DNA of 64,000 nucleotides from Theobroma cacao (GCF_000208745.1 NC_030853.1:21614594-21678593), one strand, 5' to 3'. Positions 1 through 12,594 are shown, counted from the first letter of the stretch. Program-made: numbers and translations. Notes: a model not told the origin generated them from the letters alone.

Positions 1-972
1 GAGGAAAATAAATTCTTTTCTTGTTGTTTTGTTCCTAAATATGCTAAACTAACTTAAAACACTAACATAACTTAAAATCAAATTAATCTAACAAGTTTCT
101 CTCTCCTAACCCATTTTTCCAGAATTGAATTCATCCTCAAATCACATGATTCAACCATGGAAAATGATGGGAAATGCATGGGAAAGGTAAAGCACAAGTC
201 AAAATCAAGAAATTTTACCTTTGGTCACTTGTTTCCTTGAATTTTCACCAATTTTTCCTTGAATTTCTCCCCCTAGGTTTTTGTTTTTCTTTTCCCCTTT
301 GTTTTCTTGCTATGGCCGGCCATAAAAATGAAGAGAAAATGGTGGTGTGGGTTGATTTTTATAGTTAAATAATATAATAATTTAAACTTGCCACATGTCA
401 CTACATTATTGGTCCATTTTTTTAAATTCTTATCTTTCAAGCTTTAAATCTCCACCACACATTATTCCTTAAAAAGATCCATAACTTAAATAAAATTCTC
501 AAACTTATCCAAAGTCCTGGTGTAGTAATTTTTGAAATTTACACTTTTGCCTCAGTAAAAATCAAAAATTACATTTTTGCCCCAAAAACTGAAAAATTGC
601 CCATAGACATATTTTTTATCCCTTATACTCATATCATTCCTCAATTTGTCAAATGTGATATAAATTCTCTCAAAATCTCAAATTTTGTCCGCAGATGGAA
701 AAATTATAATTTTACCCCTATATAGTGAAAATTTCAATTTTGACTCCGAATTGATCCTCGAACTCTAATTACCATTTTGAGTCATCCCTGAACTGTAAAA
801 CTCTTAATTTCACTTAAAATCCCTATTTGAACTAGTTCGAGGCTTAATCGACTTAATGATACCATTAGGGGCAATAACGTCTTTTAACGATTTCTCGAAC
901 TTCCTAAATATGCAAACATTCTATTGAGCATGTGAATGATATTATAATTATTTTACAAAGCAGGGTTTGACA
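1..972 (-). mobile_element. Partial T-LTR (long terminal repeat), left end outside window
   Basis: This block matches 6210-7176 directly and 21113-22080 in reverse complement. It ends at the family terminus GGGTTTGACA, the complement of TGTCAAACCC that begins the intact copy at 21113. Strand is given relative to that copy. No tRNA primer-binding site follows position 972, so this may be another solo LTR. Its duplication cannot be tested because the other end lies outside the window. A short open frame at 174-368 recurs at 21716-21907 and is part of the LTR, not a host gene. Confidence 0.85.
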
Positions 973-1176
973 CACACGGTGACTAACGACCCGTGCCAAC
1001 CGCCACCCGGACCAGAAGCCAGCCCCCATTCACAGCTCCAACTAGCTGACCACCATCGAGTCCCTGCTACTGCCTCTGTTGCTGATCATCCTTCTCCTTT
1101 TGATCAATTTGGGTTACATTCTCCCATGAACGAATTCCTGCCATTAATTTGTAGTTTCGATTGTTTGAATATTTGA
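973..1176 (+). other. GC-richer patch with a proline-rich open frame, origin unknown
   Basis: About 200 bases directly after the T-LTR are clearly richer in G and C than their surroundings. They read through as a proline- and histidine-rich peptide (for example QPPPGPEASPHSQLQLADHH) to a stop at 1176. The frame opens at 967, inside the LTR end, so that ATG is not the natural start. It could be a stranded host exon or part of the CACTA 5' region. I recognise no domain. Confidence 0.3.
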
Positions 1177-2313
1177 GGTTTTTTTTATTTGAGTATTGAA
1201 GGTTTTGGTTATTGTGGATTTACGATTTAATTTATGAAATTTGCCATATTATTGTTTAATTCAATTGGACTATTTGCTTTGTAATGAAATGAAAAAAAAA
1301 AGTGTGTTGCTGTCATATTGTTTTGGGGTTTTTCTTGATAATTTGTTTTTGTTGGCATTTTGTTGTTCATTTGTTTGAGTTTAGGGTTTAGGATATAGTT
1401 GTTGGCAAAGAAAATTCAATTAAAAAAATGCTGGTTTAGGCTTTACTTGTTTATTAAAAATTAGTTAATAATTAAATCTAGTAATTAATTAAGCAAATTT
1501 TGGTAATTAAGCAAAATGGAAATAATTTTTAGAAATAAAATGGAATTAAGCAAATTAATTATTAAGCAAGGAACTAAATAAGTAATATTATTTAACTTAA
1601 AAAATATTTAAATTAATTAATTATTATGTTAATAATGTAATTAAATAATTTAGGTAATTGAAGATAGTTAAAAATTAGTTATTTATAAGAATTAGTTATT
1701 AATCAAATAATTAAATTAGTTAATTGAAGATTGTTAAAAACTATTTAAATTAATTAAGATTTTTACATAAATAATTAAATAATTTAACTAACGAAATGAA
1801 TAAAATTTTTTAGTAATTAAGTAATTAACAAAATTAGTAATATTATTTAATGTAGAATATAGTTAAATTAATTAATTAAGGTGTTAATAACATAGTTAAA
1901 TAATTAAGTTAATTAAGTAATGTAATGTATTAATTATAAGTATTAGTCACTACTCAAATAATTAAATTAGTTATATGAAGATAATTTAAAATTATTTAAA
2001 TTAATTAAAGTTTAGTAATATTATTTAATTTAAAAATATTTAAGTTAATTAATTTGTTAGGTATGTAATGTGTTCTAACTATTTAAGAAATTAATTATAT
2101 TAGTAATATTATATAAAATTTACTCTAGGGTAATTATTTAAGGGGCTTAGGGAATTAATTACATAATTACCTAATCATGAAGGATCATGTATTAGTAATT
2201 AATCAATTCCAAATGTATGAGTAAATTTAATAAAATTTAAAATTAATTATGAAAAATATTTTCATAATTAAGCAAATAATTACGAATAGTAATTAGCTGG
2301 ATTTTGTTTTCGA
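1177..2313. other. Very AT-rich spacer
   Basis: There is no gene. From about 1430 the sequence is dominated by recurring TTAATTAA-like and AATTAGTTA-like words. It may be the 5' non-coding part of the CACTA element that follows, but I could not find a CACTACAA terminus here. Confidence 0.5.
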
Positions 2314-4076
2314 TTGATGTTTGTGTTAACATTTGATAACGAACGACATCAGATGTTTATTATAATATTGTTTTCTCAGAAAGGAAGAAGATCAAAGTTG
2401 GATGTATTCTTGAATGGATTCAAGTGGATTTCTTTACATAGAATTTGTAATGGTGTAGGTGAATTTATTTCACTTGCATTCAATCAACCAAGATACATGA
2501 CTGAGACTAAGATTAGATGTGCTTGCTCTCGGTGTATAAATAAAAAGTTCTTAGTTGCTGATAAGGTTCGAGAACACCTATTTCGTAAAGGGTTTACCAA
2601 TGCGTACACAATATGGGATGCACATGGCGACTCGTTCCATGTTGGCTAATCATCAGGACATTGTTGAGGAGCAGAATGAAGTAGTTAATGAAGTAAGAGT
2701 AGAAAATCCATATGTTGAAATTGTTATGGATGCATTATGATCGAAGTTTCATTTTAATGATAAGACTCGAGAGGAACTGGTCTTTCCTGAAGATCTAAAT
2801 CTGAATGATGCATCATTCTTCTCGTTGTTAAATGATGTCGATGCTCCTTTGTGGGTTAGATGGGAGAAGCAAGTAAAATGTTAGCTATGTCCCAATTAAT
2901 GAATGTGAAGTCAAAGTTTAACATGAGTTAAGAATGCTTTAATCGTTTGATGCATCTACTGAAGGAGATGTTGCCATCAGATGAATCATTATAAAAAAGC
3001 TTCTATAAAATGAAGACACAGTTGAAGGAACTTGGGCTCAACTATTTAAAAATTCATCCATGTAAGAATAATTACGTGTTGTTTTATAACGAATATTTCG
3101 AGTTGTCTTATTGTCCATGTTATGGTCATCCTCGGTATAAATCAGATAAATTAAAAGGAGGAAGGGATAAAAAAATTCCTTATAAGATTTTTGGAATACT
3201 TTCTACTACCATCGAAATTGCAGAGACTATATATGTTAGGTAAAACTGGAAAACGCATGACATGGCATGCCACACACCAATCTATCGATGGAGTGCTTAG
3301 GCATCTTGTTGGTGGTGAAGCTTGGCAACACTTTAATTGAACCCATTAGTCTTTTTCCTTTGAACCTCGCAACGTTAAACTTGATTTATGTTAAGATGAT
3401 TTCAATCTATTTGGGCTGACAGTGAAACCGTATTCTGTTTGGCCGATAATGCTGATTGTTTATCACTTACCTCCGTGGATGTGCATGAAGCAACCATACA
3501 TCTTTCTTAGTATGGTTATCTCGGGGAGGACAAGTCTTAGACAGAACATTGATGTGCTTTTTTGACCTCTAATTTATCAGTTAAAAGTTTTGTGGGAAGA
3601 AGGGGTGGTCATGTACAATGCCTTTACTTTGTAAAATTTTATTATACGAACAACACTCCTATGGACCATTAATGACTTTCTTGCATATGGTATGTTGTCC
3701 GAGTGGAGCACTCATGGACGTTTATCATGTCCGTATTGCATATAATAAGTAAAGAGTTTTTTCCTGGAGTACGGGAAGAAGCATTTTTTTTTATTTTCAT
3801 CAACAATTCTTGCCAACAGATCATCCTTTTTGTCGTCAAAGAGATAAATTTAAGAAATGTGTTGAACGAGACCCTCCAATTCATCAGTTATCTGGAGCTG
3901 AGATCTTGGAACGATTGGAGTCAATTCCAAATATCATGTGTGTGACAAATGTGGGGGATCTGAAGCTCCTAGGTTTCGGTCAAACCCATAATTGGGCGAA
4001 GAAAAGCATATTTTGGGAGTTACCGTATTAGGAGACAAATCTCATTCGTTATAACTTGGATGTAATGTATATTGAG
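2314..4076 (+). pseudogene. TNP2 transposase of the CACTA element, N-terminal half (broken)
   Basis: Around 2390-2645 is a transposase-associated N-terminal domain, visible as ETKIRCACSRCINKKFL followed by VREHLFRKGFTNAYTIWDAHG. From about 2930 the TNP2 core is recognisable across several frames: CPCYGHPRYK, then KRMTWHATHQSIDGVLRHL near 3250, EPRNVKLDLC near 3365, the segment around PPWMCMKQPYIFLS near 3470, WTINDFLAYGMLSEWSTHGR near 3665, and HNWAKKSIFWELPY near 3990. Stops and frame changes occur throughout, so it is not functional. The product would normally bind CACTA ends and cut and paste the element in the nucleus. The frame runs to NLDVMYIE near 4075, where the Athila-type LTR is inserted. 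Confidence 0.85.
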
Positions 4077-4203
4077 TGTACAAAAACTTGTCAGTTAAAA
4101 TCCTACTACGCAAATATACGTATCGAATAGATAGTATATTAGCAAGCAGAGTATCGATCTCACAGGGAATTGATCTAAAATTTTACCAAGTACTAAAATT
4201 AGA

Positions 4204-7176
4204 TGTCACGACCCGAAACTCCCATCGAGCCCGTGACAACAGCCGCGACGTCCCGATAAGCACTCATTACCCCGAATGCCGATCGAAACCCCGCAAGGCT
4301 TAGCATAAACTTTCACATCTCCCCGGTGAGCGACAGTTATTAAATCTCACATTTCAAGAAAACATAAGTTGTTTCCAACTCAAAATAATAAAATATTATT
4401 TTCTAGCTCACAGGGACATTTTCGTTATTTTTTTTAAATTTTGAAATCCGAAAAAAATGTAATATGTAAGTGGAAACACATATTTCATGATTTAAATTAA
4501 ATTTTGAAGTCTAAAACATTCGTTTAAAGTAAAATTATAGTTATTTGAATATAACAAAAATATTAAATAAAATATTCTATTTTCTTAAAACACAATATTT
4601 TCAAAGTCTTCCTAAAATAACTTTTGTAGCGTAAGAGTAAAATAAATTTATTCATATAGTAATAAAGATAATTAAAGTATGAAATTTCGTTTACAGTGAT
4701 ACATGAGCCCCTAACTAACCAAGAAGGTGTAGAGCTACGAACCCTTACTTCCTATGATGCAACTCCGAGATTAATTCTCGTCTTAATCAACTATCAACAA
4801 ACTGTCCTGAGCCTGAAAAATGAATAGGAAGATGGGTGAGATTAAATAATCCCAGTGAGTAAATAATTACCATCAAAAGCATCTAAAGCCGAGTAGATGG
4901 AGACAATATAAAAACATTATATCTCAATAATGTTCATAACACAAAATTCATTTCAATCTATACCAAATAATTTCTTTTCATCAAAATTTCCCGGCTTATG
5001 AATTTCTTAAACTTGGCCCCTGCCAGAATCATTCTTGCGGGTACCTTCGTCAAGGTATCCCACTGAGACCGCCAAGGCTGTTCAATGACCCATACCCATA
5101 AACATGTTTTCACATCTGACACACAGTCGTTCCTTGGCGTTGGCTGAGTCTCACTCTCACGTGGTGGCCCGAACGTGAGGTGCACTCAAATCATACCTCA
5201 GGAGATACTTCACCCAACATCTCCCCCCGGAGGTAAGTATATAATTGAGTTACCGTGCCCCTCTCATAGGCAGTCCACGNNNNNNNNNNNNNNNNNNNNN
5301 NNNNNNNNNNNNNNNNNNNNNNNNNNNNNNNNNNNNNNNNNNNNNNNNNNNNNNNNNNNNNNNNNNNNNNNNNNNNNNNNNNNNNNNNNNNNNNNNNNNN
5401 NNNNNNNNNNNNNNNNNNNNNNNNNNNNNNNNNNNNNNNNNNNNNNNNNNNNNNNNNNNNNNNNNNNNNNNNNNNNNNNNNNNNNNNNNNNNNNNNNNNN
5501 NNNNNNNNNNNNNNNNNNNNNNNNNNNNNNNNNNNNNNNNNNNNNNNNNNNNNNNNNNNNNNNNNNNNNNNNNNNNNNNNNNNNNNNNNNNNNNNNNNNN
5601 NNNNNNNNNNNNNNNNNNNNNNNNNNNNNNNNNNNNNNNNNNNNNNNNNNNNNNNNNNNNNNNNNNNNNNNNNNNNNNNNNNNNNNNNNNNNNNNNNNNN
5701 NNNNNNNNNNNNNNNNNNNNNNNNNNNNNNNNNNNNNNNNNNNNNNNNNNNNNNNNNNNNNNNNNNNNNNNNNNNNNNNNNNNNNNNNNNNNNNNNNNNN
5801 NNNNNNNNNNNNNNNNNNNNNNNNNNNNNNNNNNNNNNNNNNNNNNNNNNNNNNNNNNNNNNNNNNNNNNNNNNNNNNNNNNNNNNNNNNNNNNNNNNNN
5901 NNNNNNNNNNNNNNNNNNNNNNNNNNNNNNNNNNNNNNNNNNNNNNNNNNNNNNNNNNNNNNNNNNNNNNNNNNNNNNNNNNNNNNNNNNNNNNNNNNNN
6001 NNNNNNNNNNNNNNNNNNNNNNNNNNNNNNNNNNNNNNNNNNNNNNNNNNNNNNNNNNNNNNNNNNNNNNNNNNNNNNNNNNNNNNNNNNNNNNNNNNNN
6101 NNNNNNNNNNNNNNNNNNNNNNNNNNNNNNNNNNNNNNNNNNNNNNNNNNAAATAAAGTCAACCTCATCCTCACACACCATTGGCTAGATTCGGCCTAGA
6201 GAAATTCATGGAGAAAATGAATATTTTTCTTGTTGTTTTACTCATAAATATGCTAAACTAACACTAAACACTAACATAGTTCAAAATCAAATTAATCTAA
6301 CAACTTTCTCTCTCTAAACCCATATGATCAGATTTGAATCCATCATCAAAACACATAATTTAACCATGAAAAATAAGGAAAAATGCATGAAAATGATAAA
6401 TCTTAAGCTAAGCTTGAAAAATCATACCTTTAAACACTTGATTCCTTGAAAAATCATACTTTTTCTTTGAATTTTCTCACTCTAGGGTTTGTTTTTATTT
6501 CTCTCTCTCTCCTGCTGGTTCTGGCTGACCATCCCAATGAAGAATTCTGGAATTTTCAAGCCTTTTAATAGGCTTAATAAAATATTATTATTTTATTTAC
6601 CTTTTGAATATTTTATTATTTTATTTTTTTCTAGCCATCTTTTTTACTTTCTTTTTCTACCACTCAATCCTCTTCACTTATCCATGTCTTTCATGAAATT
6701 TCTAGACTTTTCCAAAGTTTTGGTGGGGTAAATTTTTAAAAATTACACTTTTACCCCCGTAAAGTGAAAAATTATATTTTTACCCAAAAAACTGAAAAAT
6801 TGCCCATAGACATATTTTTCATCCCTTATACTAATACCATTCTTCAATTTGTCAAATGTGATCTAAATTCTCTCAAAATCTCAAATTTTATCTGCGAGTG
6901 GAAAAATTACAATTTTACCTCTAGATAGTGAAAATTCTGCTTTGACTCCGAATTGACCCCCGAACTCCTAATTACCATTTTGAGTCATCCCTGAACTTTA
7001 AAACTCTTAATTTCACCTTAAAAGTCCTATTTGAATTAGTTCGAGGCTTAATCGACTTAATGATATCATTAGGGGCAATATCGTCTTTTAACGATTTCTC
7101 GAACTTCCTAAATATACAAACATTCTATCGAGAATGTGAATGACATTATAATTATTTTACAAAGCAGGGTTTGACA
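4204..7176 (-). mobile_element. Solo T-LTR with perfect target duplication TTAGA
   Basis: It begins TGTCACGACCCGAAAC and ends GCAGGGTTTGACA, the reverse complement of the intact T-LTR at 21113-23904. It is flanked on both sides by TTAGA (4199-4203 and 7177-7181). No internal retrotransposon sequence is present, so it is a solo LTR left by LTR-LTR recombination. It sits inside the Athila-type LTR, so it is the younger insertion. The N run 5280-6150 replaces its middle. Confidence 0.93.
5280..6150. other. Assembly gap (871 N)
   Basis: The gap lies inside the T-LTR copy 4204-7176. The flanks map to about 22991 and 22100 in the intact copy, so the expected missing length is about 850-890 bases, in agreement with the N count. 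Open frames crossing it are artefacts. Confidence 0.99.
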
Positions 7177-8495
7177 TTAGAACAATTTAATCTTATCCAA
7201 ATAATCAAACTCAAATAACTAAATTAATGAACTAAAACTAATTCAATTAAAAATTAAAGCAACAAAATAATTGGGTAAAAAGCAAATCAAACAAGCCTAG
7301 GATTACAATATCCCTCACACTCCATCTAAATCTTACCTTTCTTCCTTAACTTATTTCAATGGGTTGAATTGCTAACCTAAAGTCTTAAATTATTTATAAA
7401 GGTCTCCCCCGATTCATCTTATAAAAATATTTATTTTAACCAAAACACTATATCCCTATGTGAATTGAAATTAAAACAGACTCATTAAGTTTAGACTATA
7501 ATCTTGCTATATATGGCTTATAGGTATATCCTTATCCTATAGGCAAATCAATTAATATAATCATATGTTATCCCAATTTTAATCTACTCTAAACTCCCTT
7601 TCCCAAGTTTATTTAGGTTCTTAGATCAATTTAATTGGTGGCCAAGCAATTAAAAGTATTAAGAACAAATTAGAATAAACAATTCAAATCCCAATAAACA
7701 TAAGTAAGAAAGAGATTTAAAATTTAGATTATATGTGAGTTCAATTGCAATCCTAGAAAAAAGAAAATTAGCTACTCATAATTGCAAAATAAAATAACAT
7801 TATAATAAATTCAACCATTGAAAGTAACAAGAATAATAAAAGCCAAGGAAGAAAACAAATCAATATTTGCCTCCTTGATCTCCAAGTTTCAGCCTCAACT
7901 TCTATTTTCTTGAATCTCCAAAGGTTGTCTCTAATCTTGTTAAACATATCCTATTTATACTAATAAGCTTAACCTAAGGTTCCATAAGTTGACCTAGGGT
8001 TTAATTGGGCTTAAAAATGTAATGAGAAGCCCAAAAATCAATTGTCAATCTTTACAAATTTTCATTCCCGACACAGTACATCCAGCTATTTTCTAACACA
8101 ATTTTCTCTATTTTTAAAGCAGAACTGGAGAAAGTGATCTTCATGAAAGTTGTAGCTCTATCTTTCAGATTTCCAATAGTCTAAGAATTGCATCATTTGG
8201 AGTTCTGTAGCTCGAGATATGGCTAAAATACTGAAGCATATGCAAGCAGATTCTAGATCTTTCAACACCTTACTTTCCAAAATTAAGCCCAATCACTTTT
8301 TATCCTACAAAAAATATAAAAACTAATAAATAATAACTAAATTAAAAAGAATAACATAAAATTAAAATAACTCACTTAAAAATAAATTAATTATAAAAAC
8401 AACTAAAAATAAATAAATTATAATTAAAAATTGAGGACTTAGCTAATATTTACTAACAAAATTAGACTAAATAATTCTATAAAATAGAATTATCA

Positions 8496-10200
8496 CGTAT
8501 TTAACAATATATTCAACACGATGATGGATGTTTCGAGAAAGATGAAAGACAATATCAAGGGTCGTCGTGGTTTGGAACGTGTGTTGCAGGCTCTCAAAAT
8601 TTCACTTAATTGCAAATAATGGTAAACCTTTTAAACTGAAAGCCTCATACACTTTGACTAAGAAGTAACGGAAAACTGTGTGTGCTTAGGTGAAACAGTT
8701 GCAGCTATTTAATGGTTTTGCCTCTAACATAACACCGTGTGTGAATGAATAGGAATGTAAATTTTATGGGATGAAAGTCATGATTGTCACGTTTTCCTAA
8801 AGCGTTTGCTCCCAATTGCCTTGCGTGATATGGTTTTTCATGCTATTAGAAATGCAATTGTTGAAATTTCACATTTCATTTGTGATTAATGTGCAACCGA
8901 ATTGTGTGTTGAGCATATCAATGCATGGGAAGGAAATATTGTGGAAACCATTTGAAAATTAAAAAATATTTTCCCCTCTAGTTTTTTTGACCCAATGGAG
9001 CATTCGCCAATCCACTTGCCATACGAAGCTAAGTTTGGAAGACCGGTTCATTATTGATGGATGTATCCATTCGAGAGGTATTGAGAGGTACACATGTAAT
9101 AAATTTTTTTTATTAATTTGACATTAATTAGAATCTGACATGAAACGTTTTTCTTTATGTTCTTACATCATTTGGAAAAAAAAAGTGAAAAATCGAGTAT
9201 TTGTCAAAAGATCAATTTGTGAAGCATATATCATGAATGAAATATCATCATTTTGTTTGATGTACTTTGAACCTACAATCCCTACAAGAATGAACCAAGT
9301 CCCAAGGAATGATGAAGGTGGAAAGGTTGATGCAGCTAACTGTCTGTCAATTTTCACCTATCTCAATCACCTTTTATGTTATTTCAAGAAACATCGTTAC
9401 CTACAGGAAGATGAGTTCTATGCTACTGAACTATATGTACTAATGAATTGTGAGTAGATTTTACCGTACATTAAGTAAGTATAAGTTTAACCAATAATTT
9501 AGAAAATTATGAATGGAGAATAATCCTATTAATTCGTGATTTATTTATAAGATGTTCGACGATTTGGTTAAAGAAAACAGTATGGTATTTTTGATAGGGT
9601 ATTAGAAAAAGCCCGTGCCGCATCATTTTGTAATTGGTTTAAACAATATGTAAGTTATATTTAAAAAGTCAATTTAGGTTTAGGGATTTAATACTTTAAA
9701 TAATTGAAAGCCATGTAACATTTTCATAGGTCGGCCAACATGCGTGTCAAATTTATTCTTGTATGGTCGAGATTGCTTACCGTCCTACTCATATGGTAAG
9801 GTGTTTAAAAGGTTATTATGTCAATGGATACAAGTTCCACACATTGTCTTATGATGACAATCGTAAAATGATTAACAGTGGTGTATGCATCAAGGGAAGT
9901 TGTTATAATGATTACGATTGGGACTTTTACAGATTATTAATCAATATGGTTAAGTTAGAATACTTCAGTGTCAACAATTGAGTCATGTTGTTCAAAAGCT
10001 ATTGGTTTGATGTTGGTAGAGGTGTTCGAGCGGATCTTGTTCATGGGTTGGTTGAAATTAAACATAACTTGATTCTTGCTAGTAATAAGTCTGTTGTTTT
10101 AGCCAAACGAGCAACTCAAGTGTACTATATTTCATATCCATCAAACAATAAAGATCAACATGATTGGTGGCAATGTTAAAAAAGAAGGCTTGAAGTCAAT
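8496..10200 (+). pseudogene. TNP2 transposase of the CACTA element, C-terminal half with DUF4216-like region
   Basis: The transposase resumes right after the LTR with FNNIFNTMMDVSRKMKDNIK. It continues with YGMKSHDCHVFLKRLLPIAL near 8770, SSFFDPMEHSPIHLPYEAKF near 8980, and KNRVFVKRSICEAYIMNEIS near 9190. Around 9800-10180 comes the region usually annotated as DUF4216, with NGYKFHTLSYDDNRKMINSG, VLFK-like LFKSYWFDV, ATQVYYISYPSNNKDQHDWW and neighbouring residues. At least one probable intron lies around 9650-9730. Internal stops and frame shifts, for example at 9981-9985, show that it is dead. Confidence 0.85.
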
Positions 10201-10213
10201 TTCTCATTACAGA

Positions 10214-10574
10214 TAATGAGCAAGAAGATGAAGATATGTATCAAGAAGATGAAGTTTCTTTCAATTCACCATTTGATCATACTTTGATCGACCTTAACAA
10301 TAATACATTTTTTGTTAGTGGTGAATATGAAGAAGTTAATATGTTTGTGGATGTTGAACATAATGAAAAAGATGAGGAAGATGATGAAGTTGAAGGAAAA
10401 TATGATGAGACAGGGGAAAAATCAGACGAAAATGAAGAAAATGATAGTGATCATGATACAGATGATAACGAAGTTCGGATGTCTCTTGTTCTGATGATGA
10501 TTGATGAATGTGTTTTTTTTGTTGGTTGCAAAAATTTACGAGTTATTGTTTTCATTTTTTTCATTCACAGTTAA
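10214..10574 (+). pseudogene. Acidic C-terminal tail of the TNP2 transposase
   Basis: Directly downstream of the DUF4216-like part, this frame is very rich in Asp and Glu (for example EKDEEDDEVEGKYDETGEKS). Acidic tails of this sort are common at the end of TNP2-type proteins, so I read it as the last exon and not a separate gene. It ends at 10574. Confidence 0.55.
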
Positions 10575-10656
10575 ATTAGTTTATATCATTGAAGGTATTA
10601 TTTTTTAGATTAATTTACTAATAGTTGTACATGTTTTTTTTTCTTATTGGACAAAC

Positions 10657-12390
10657 ATGGTTGTGGTGAAAAACAACTCGAAGGAAGGCCTTCGAGGACC
10701 GAGTAGTACTTGTAGCACTAGCCCTTTGACTGCTCGACCTTTTTGGTCGTTGCCTCCACCTCAACTAGCACCCCTGTCACCGCATCCTCCCAGTAGACGA
10801 TGGACTCCCATTACTCTAGTGGTAGATACTGAAATACAATCAAAGGAGGAGGTACTGAGGTCGAGTCCAACTTCTTTAGTCGGAACCTTTACTACTCCAA
10901 ATGATGCTATTATGTCCAACAACATGTCATAGGCTAAGGGCCAAAAGTCAAAACTTAGCTTGCTGACTCTGACTCATTCGAACTGATAGATATTACTGCA
11001 TCCTCTCAAAGGAAGATAATTCCCGTTACTCAAATTTATATCATTAATTATATGTATTCAATATTTAGTTAATAAAATAATGCGTTTTACCAACCAATAA
11101 GTCTTTTTTCTAGTACTTTTGAGGAAACTAGCATTACTTCCACAATTATGAGGATTATCAGGAGTAACTTCAGTGGGTCTTGGTCGACATGGAGGTAGAT
11201 TCCTCCAAAGCATAAGGATAAATGTGGCAAAAATTCAAGGTAATGTAAAGATATAGTATATATTAATATTGTAAATCTATCATAATTTTTTGTACTAAAA
11301 TATTTTTTTTTTCATATAGAAATCTTTCACATGGGTTGCTACAGATGCAACAAAGGTGAAGTCCATATGCGAGAAGATTTGCAAGGATCGCTTTAAAGAG
11401 CTATTAGCAGATAAGCGTGATAAGGAAAAGAGAGAAGCTGGTGGGTGGCCTTGAGGTTGATCTCATATTGATGAAGGGTAAGGCACGACCATGAATCATT
11501 GTTGAGGTATGGGACCAGCTTGTTGATCAGGTATGGTCAATATTGGAGTGGCAATCACACTCATGGAAAACAAAGCAAAACCACCTCATAGAGAAAGACG
11601 GTAACGTGGCAAAACATACTGATAGTTTGTTGCCTTTCACCCTTCACCAGAAAAGAATGGTACGTGCTTTTATTTGATTATATATATTACATTAATAATT
11701 CAATTTAAGAATACAATTCTTTATGTTAATTAATGATTACGATACTTTTAATTATGTGTATATATATATATATTTTTCTCTTTTTATGCTTACAGGAAAA
11801 GGAAAAGAAGCGACAAGTTACATTCTCCGAGTTCTTTGAATGCACTCACAAGTGGTAGAAAGGTACTAAAAATTTATGGACAACAAGTCCAAGACTGTTT
11901 ATGTAAGTAATACGTGTGTTTATATATATTCTATATATATGTTGCATACTGATTAAATAACTTCATAATTTTACTTGTTTTTCTATTTATAGGAATCATA
12001 TGCTTCGGCAAAAATGGAGAAGTACAGTGCAGAGCCGTTGAGCTAGCCAAAGTTTGATCCAATGGCATGGACCAAGCCCATTAGAGGGGTGACGAGTACT
12101 AGAACCCACATATATGAATTTGGCACCCGAGTCCCCACTTCGAGACTTTTGGCTGCAATTGCAATTGTCTGAGTTTGCTTGTGGCCTTAACGATGCACCA
12201 CTTCCTATGTTGACCCCTGCGCTTGAGCCCAAGGGATATGGACAATTGCTTAGCAACATGAAAACCTTGATGATAGGTAATATTAAAGGTTTGTTGATGG
12301 ATGTAATTGGATCGAGGAGATTGCAACCTCAACTAGACAGGTCTAGGCCTTCGTAGCCTCCACCATAGCAACAACAACAACCACCCCCAC
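10657..12390 (+). pseudogene. Second CACTA gene, Transposase_24 (Ptta/En/Spm)-like, broken
   Basis: A Pro/Ser-rich opening (10657-10932) is followed by exons split by AT-rich introns. One exon near 11320-11455 reads TWVATDATKVKSICEKICKD and then RFKELLADKRDKEKREAGG. Another near 11500-11660 contains VWDQLVDQVWSI and SLLPFTLHQKRM, and one near 11800-11870 contains RQVTFSEFFECTHKW. The order of charged helical segments is that of the plant Transposase_24 family, which usually accompanies TNP2. A last segment (11995-12390) covers ESYASAKMEKYSAEPLS and a Pro/Gln-rich end. Stops occur in every candidate exon. The family is inferred from pattern, so I am less sure of it than of TNP2. Confidence 0.6.
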
Positions 12391-12594
12391 CTTTTTAGTG
12401 AGATTTGTCGATGGAATATTTGGATTATTATTAGATGTTTACATTTGAATTTTTTTTATTAATAACGATTTCTATTAGATTTTCATATTTTATATATGCA
12501 TATTTGTTTGCTATATGTTTATTTTATTAATAATTACATACAGGACAAATTTAATTCCCAAAACAAAAACAAAAAACTTGCATTGTCTTTTATT

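Larger units (their letters stand above)
4089..8495 (-). mobile_element. Athila-type solo LTR, interrupted by a T-LTR
   Basis: On the minus strand, 8495 down to about 7177 and then 4203 down to 4089 match the two LTRs of the Athila element at 46097-53522. The match runs from the TGATAATTCTATTTTATAGA start to the TTTTAACTGACA end. Without the nested T-LTR it would be about 1.4 kb, a normal size for this family. No internal sequence is attached, so it is a solo LTR. The flanks (AAACT and CGTAT) are not a clean 5-bp duplication. The interrupted host reads as TNP2 on both sides (DVMYIE on the left, FNNIFNTMMDVSRKMKDNIK on the right), which proves insertion into the transposase. Confidence 0.85.

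Noticed and set aside
174..368. Small frame conserved at 174-368 and 21716-21907 as a gene
   Set aside because: It is part of the T-LTR, was seen in only two copies and begins in simple AT-rich sequence; there is less support than for the 75-codon frame.
1947..1958. CACTACTCAAA as a possible 5' end of the CACTA element
   Set aside because: It does not match the CACTACAAAA terminus, and no subterminal repeats follow.
5175..6188. Long open frames of over 300 codons on both strands crossing 5280-6150, and one crossing 34769-35620
   Set aside because: They are open only because N is read as an unknown residue; the flanks are LTR sequence.
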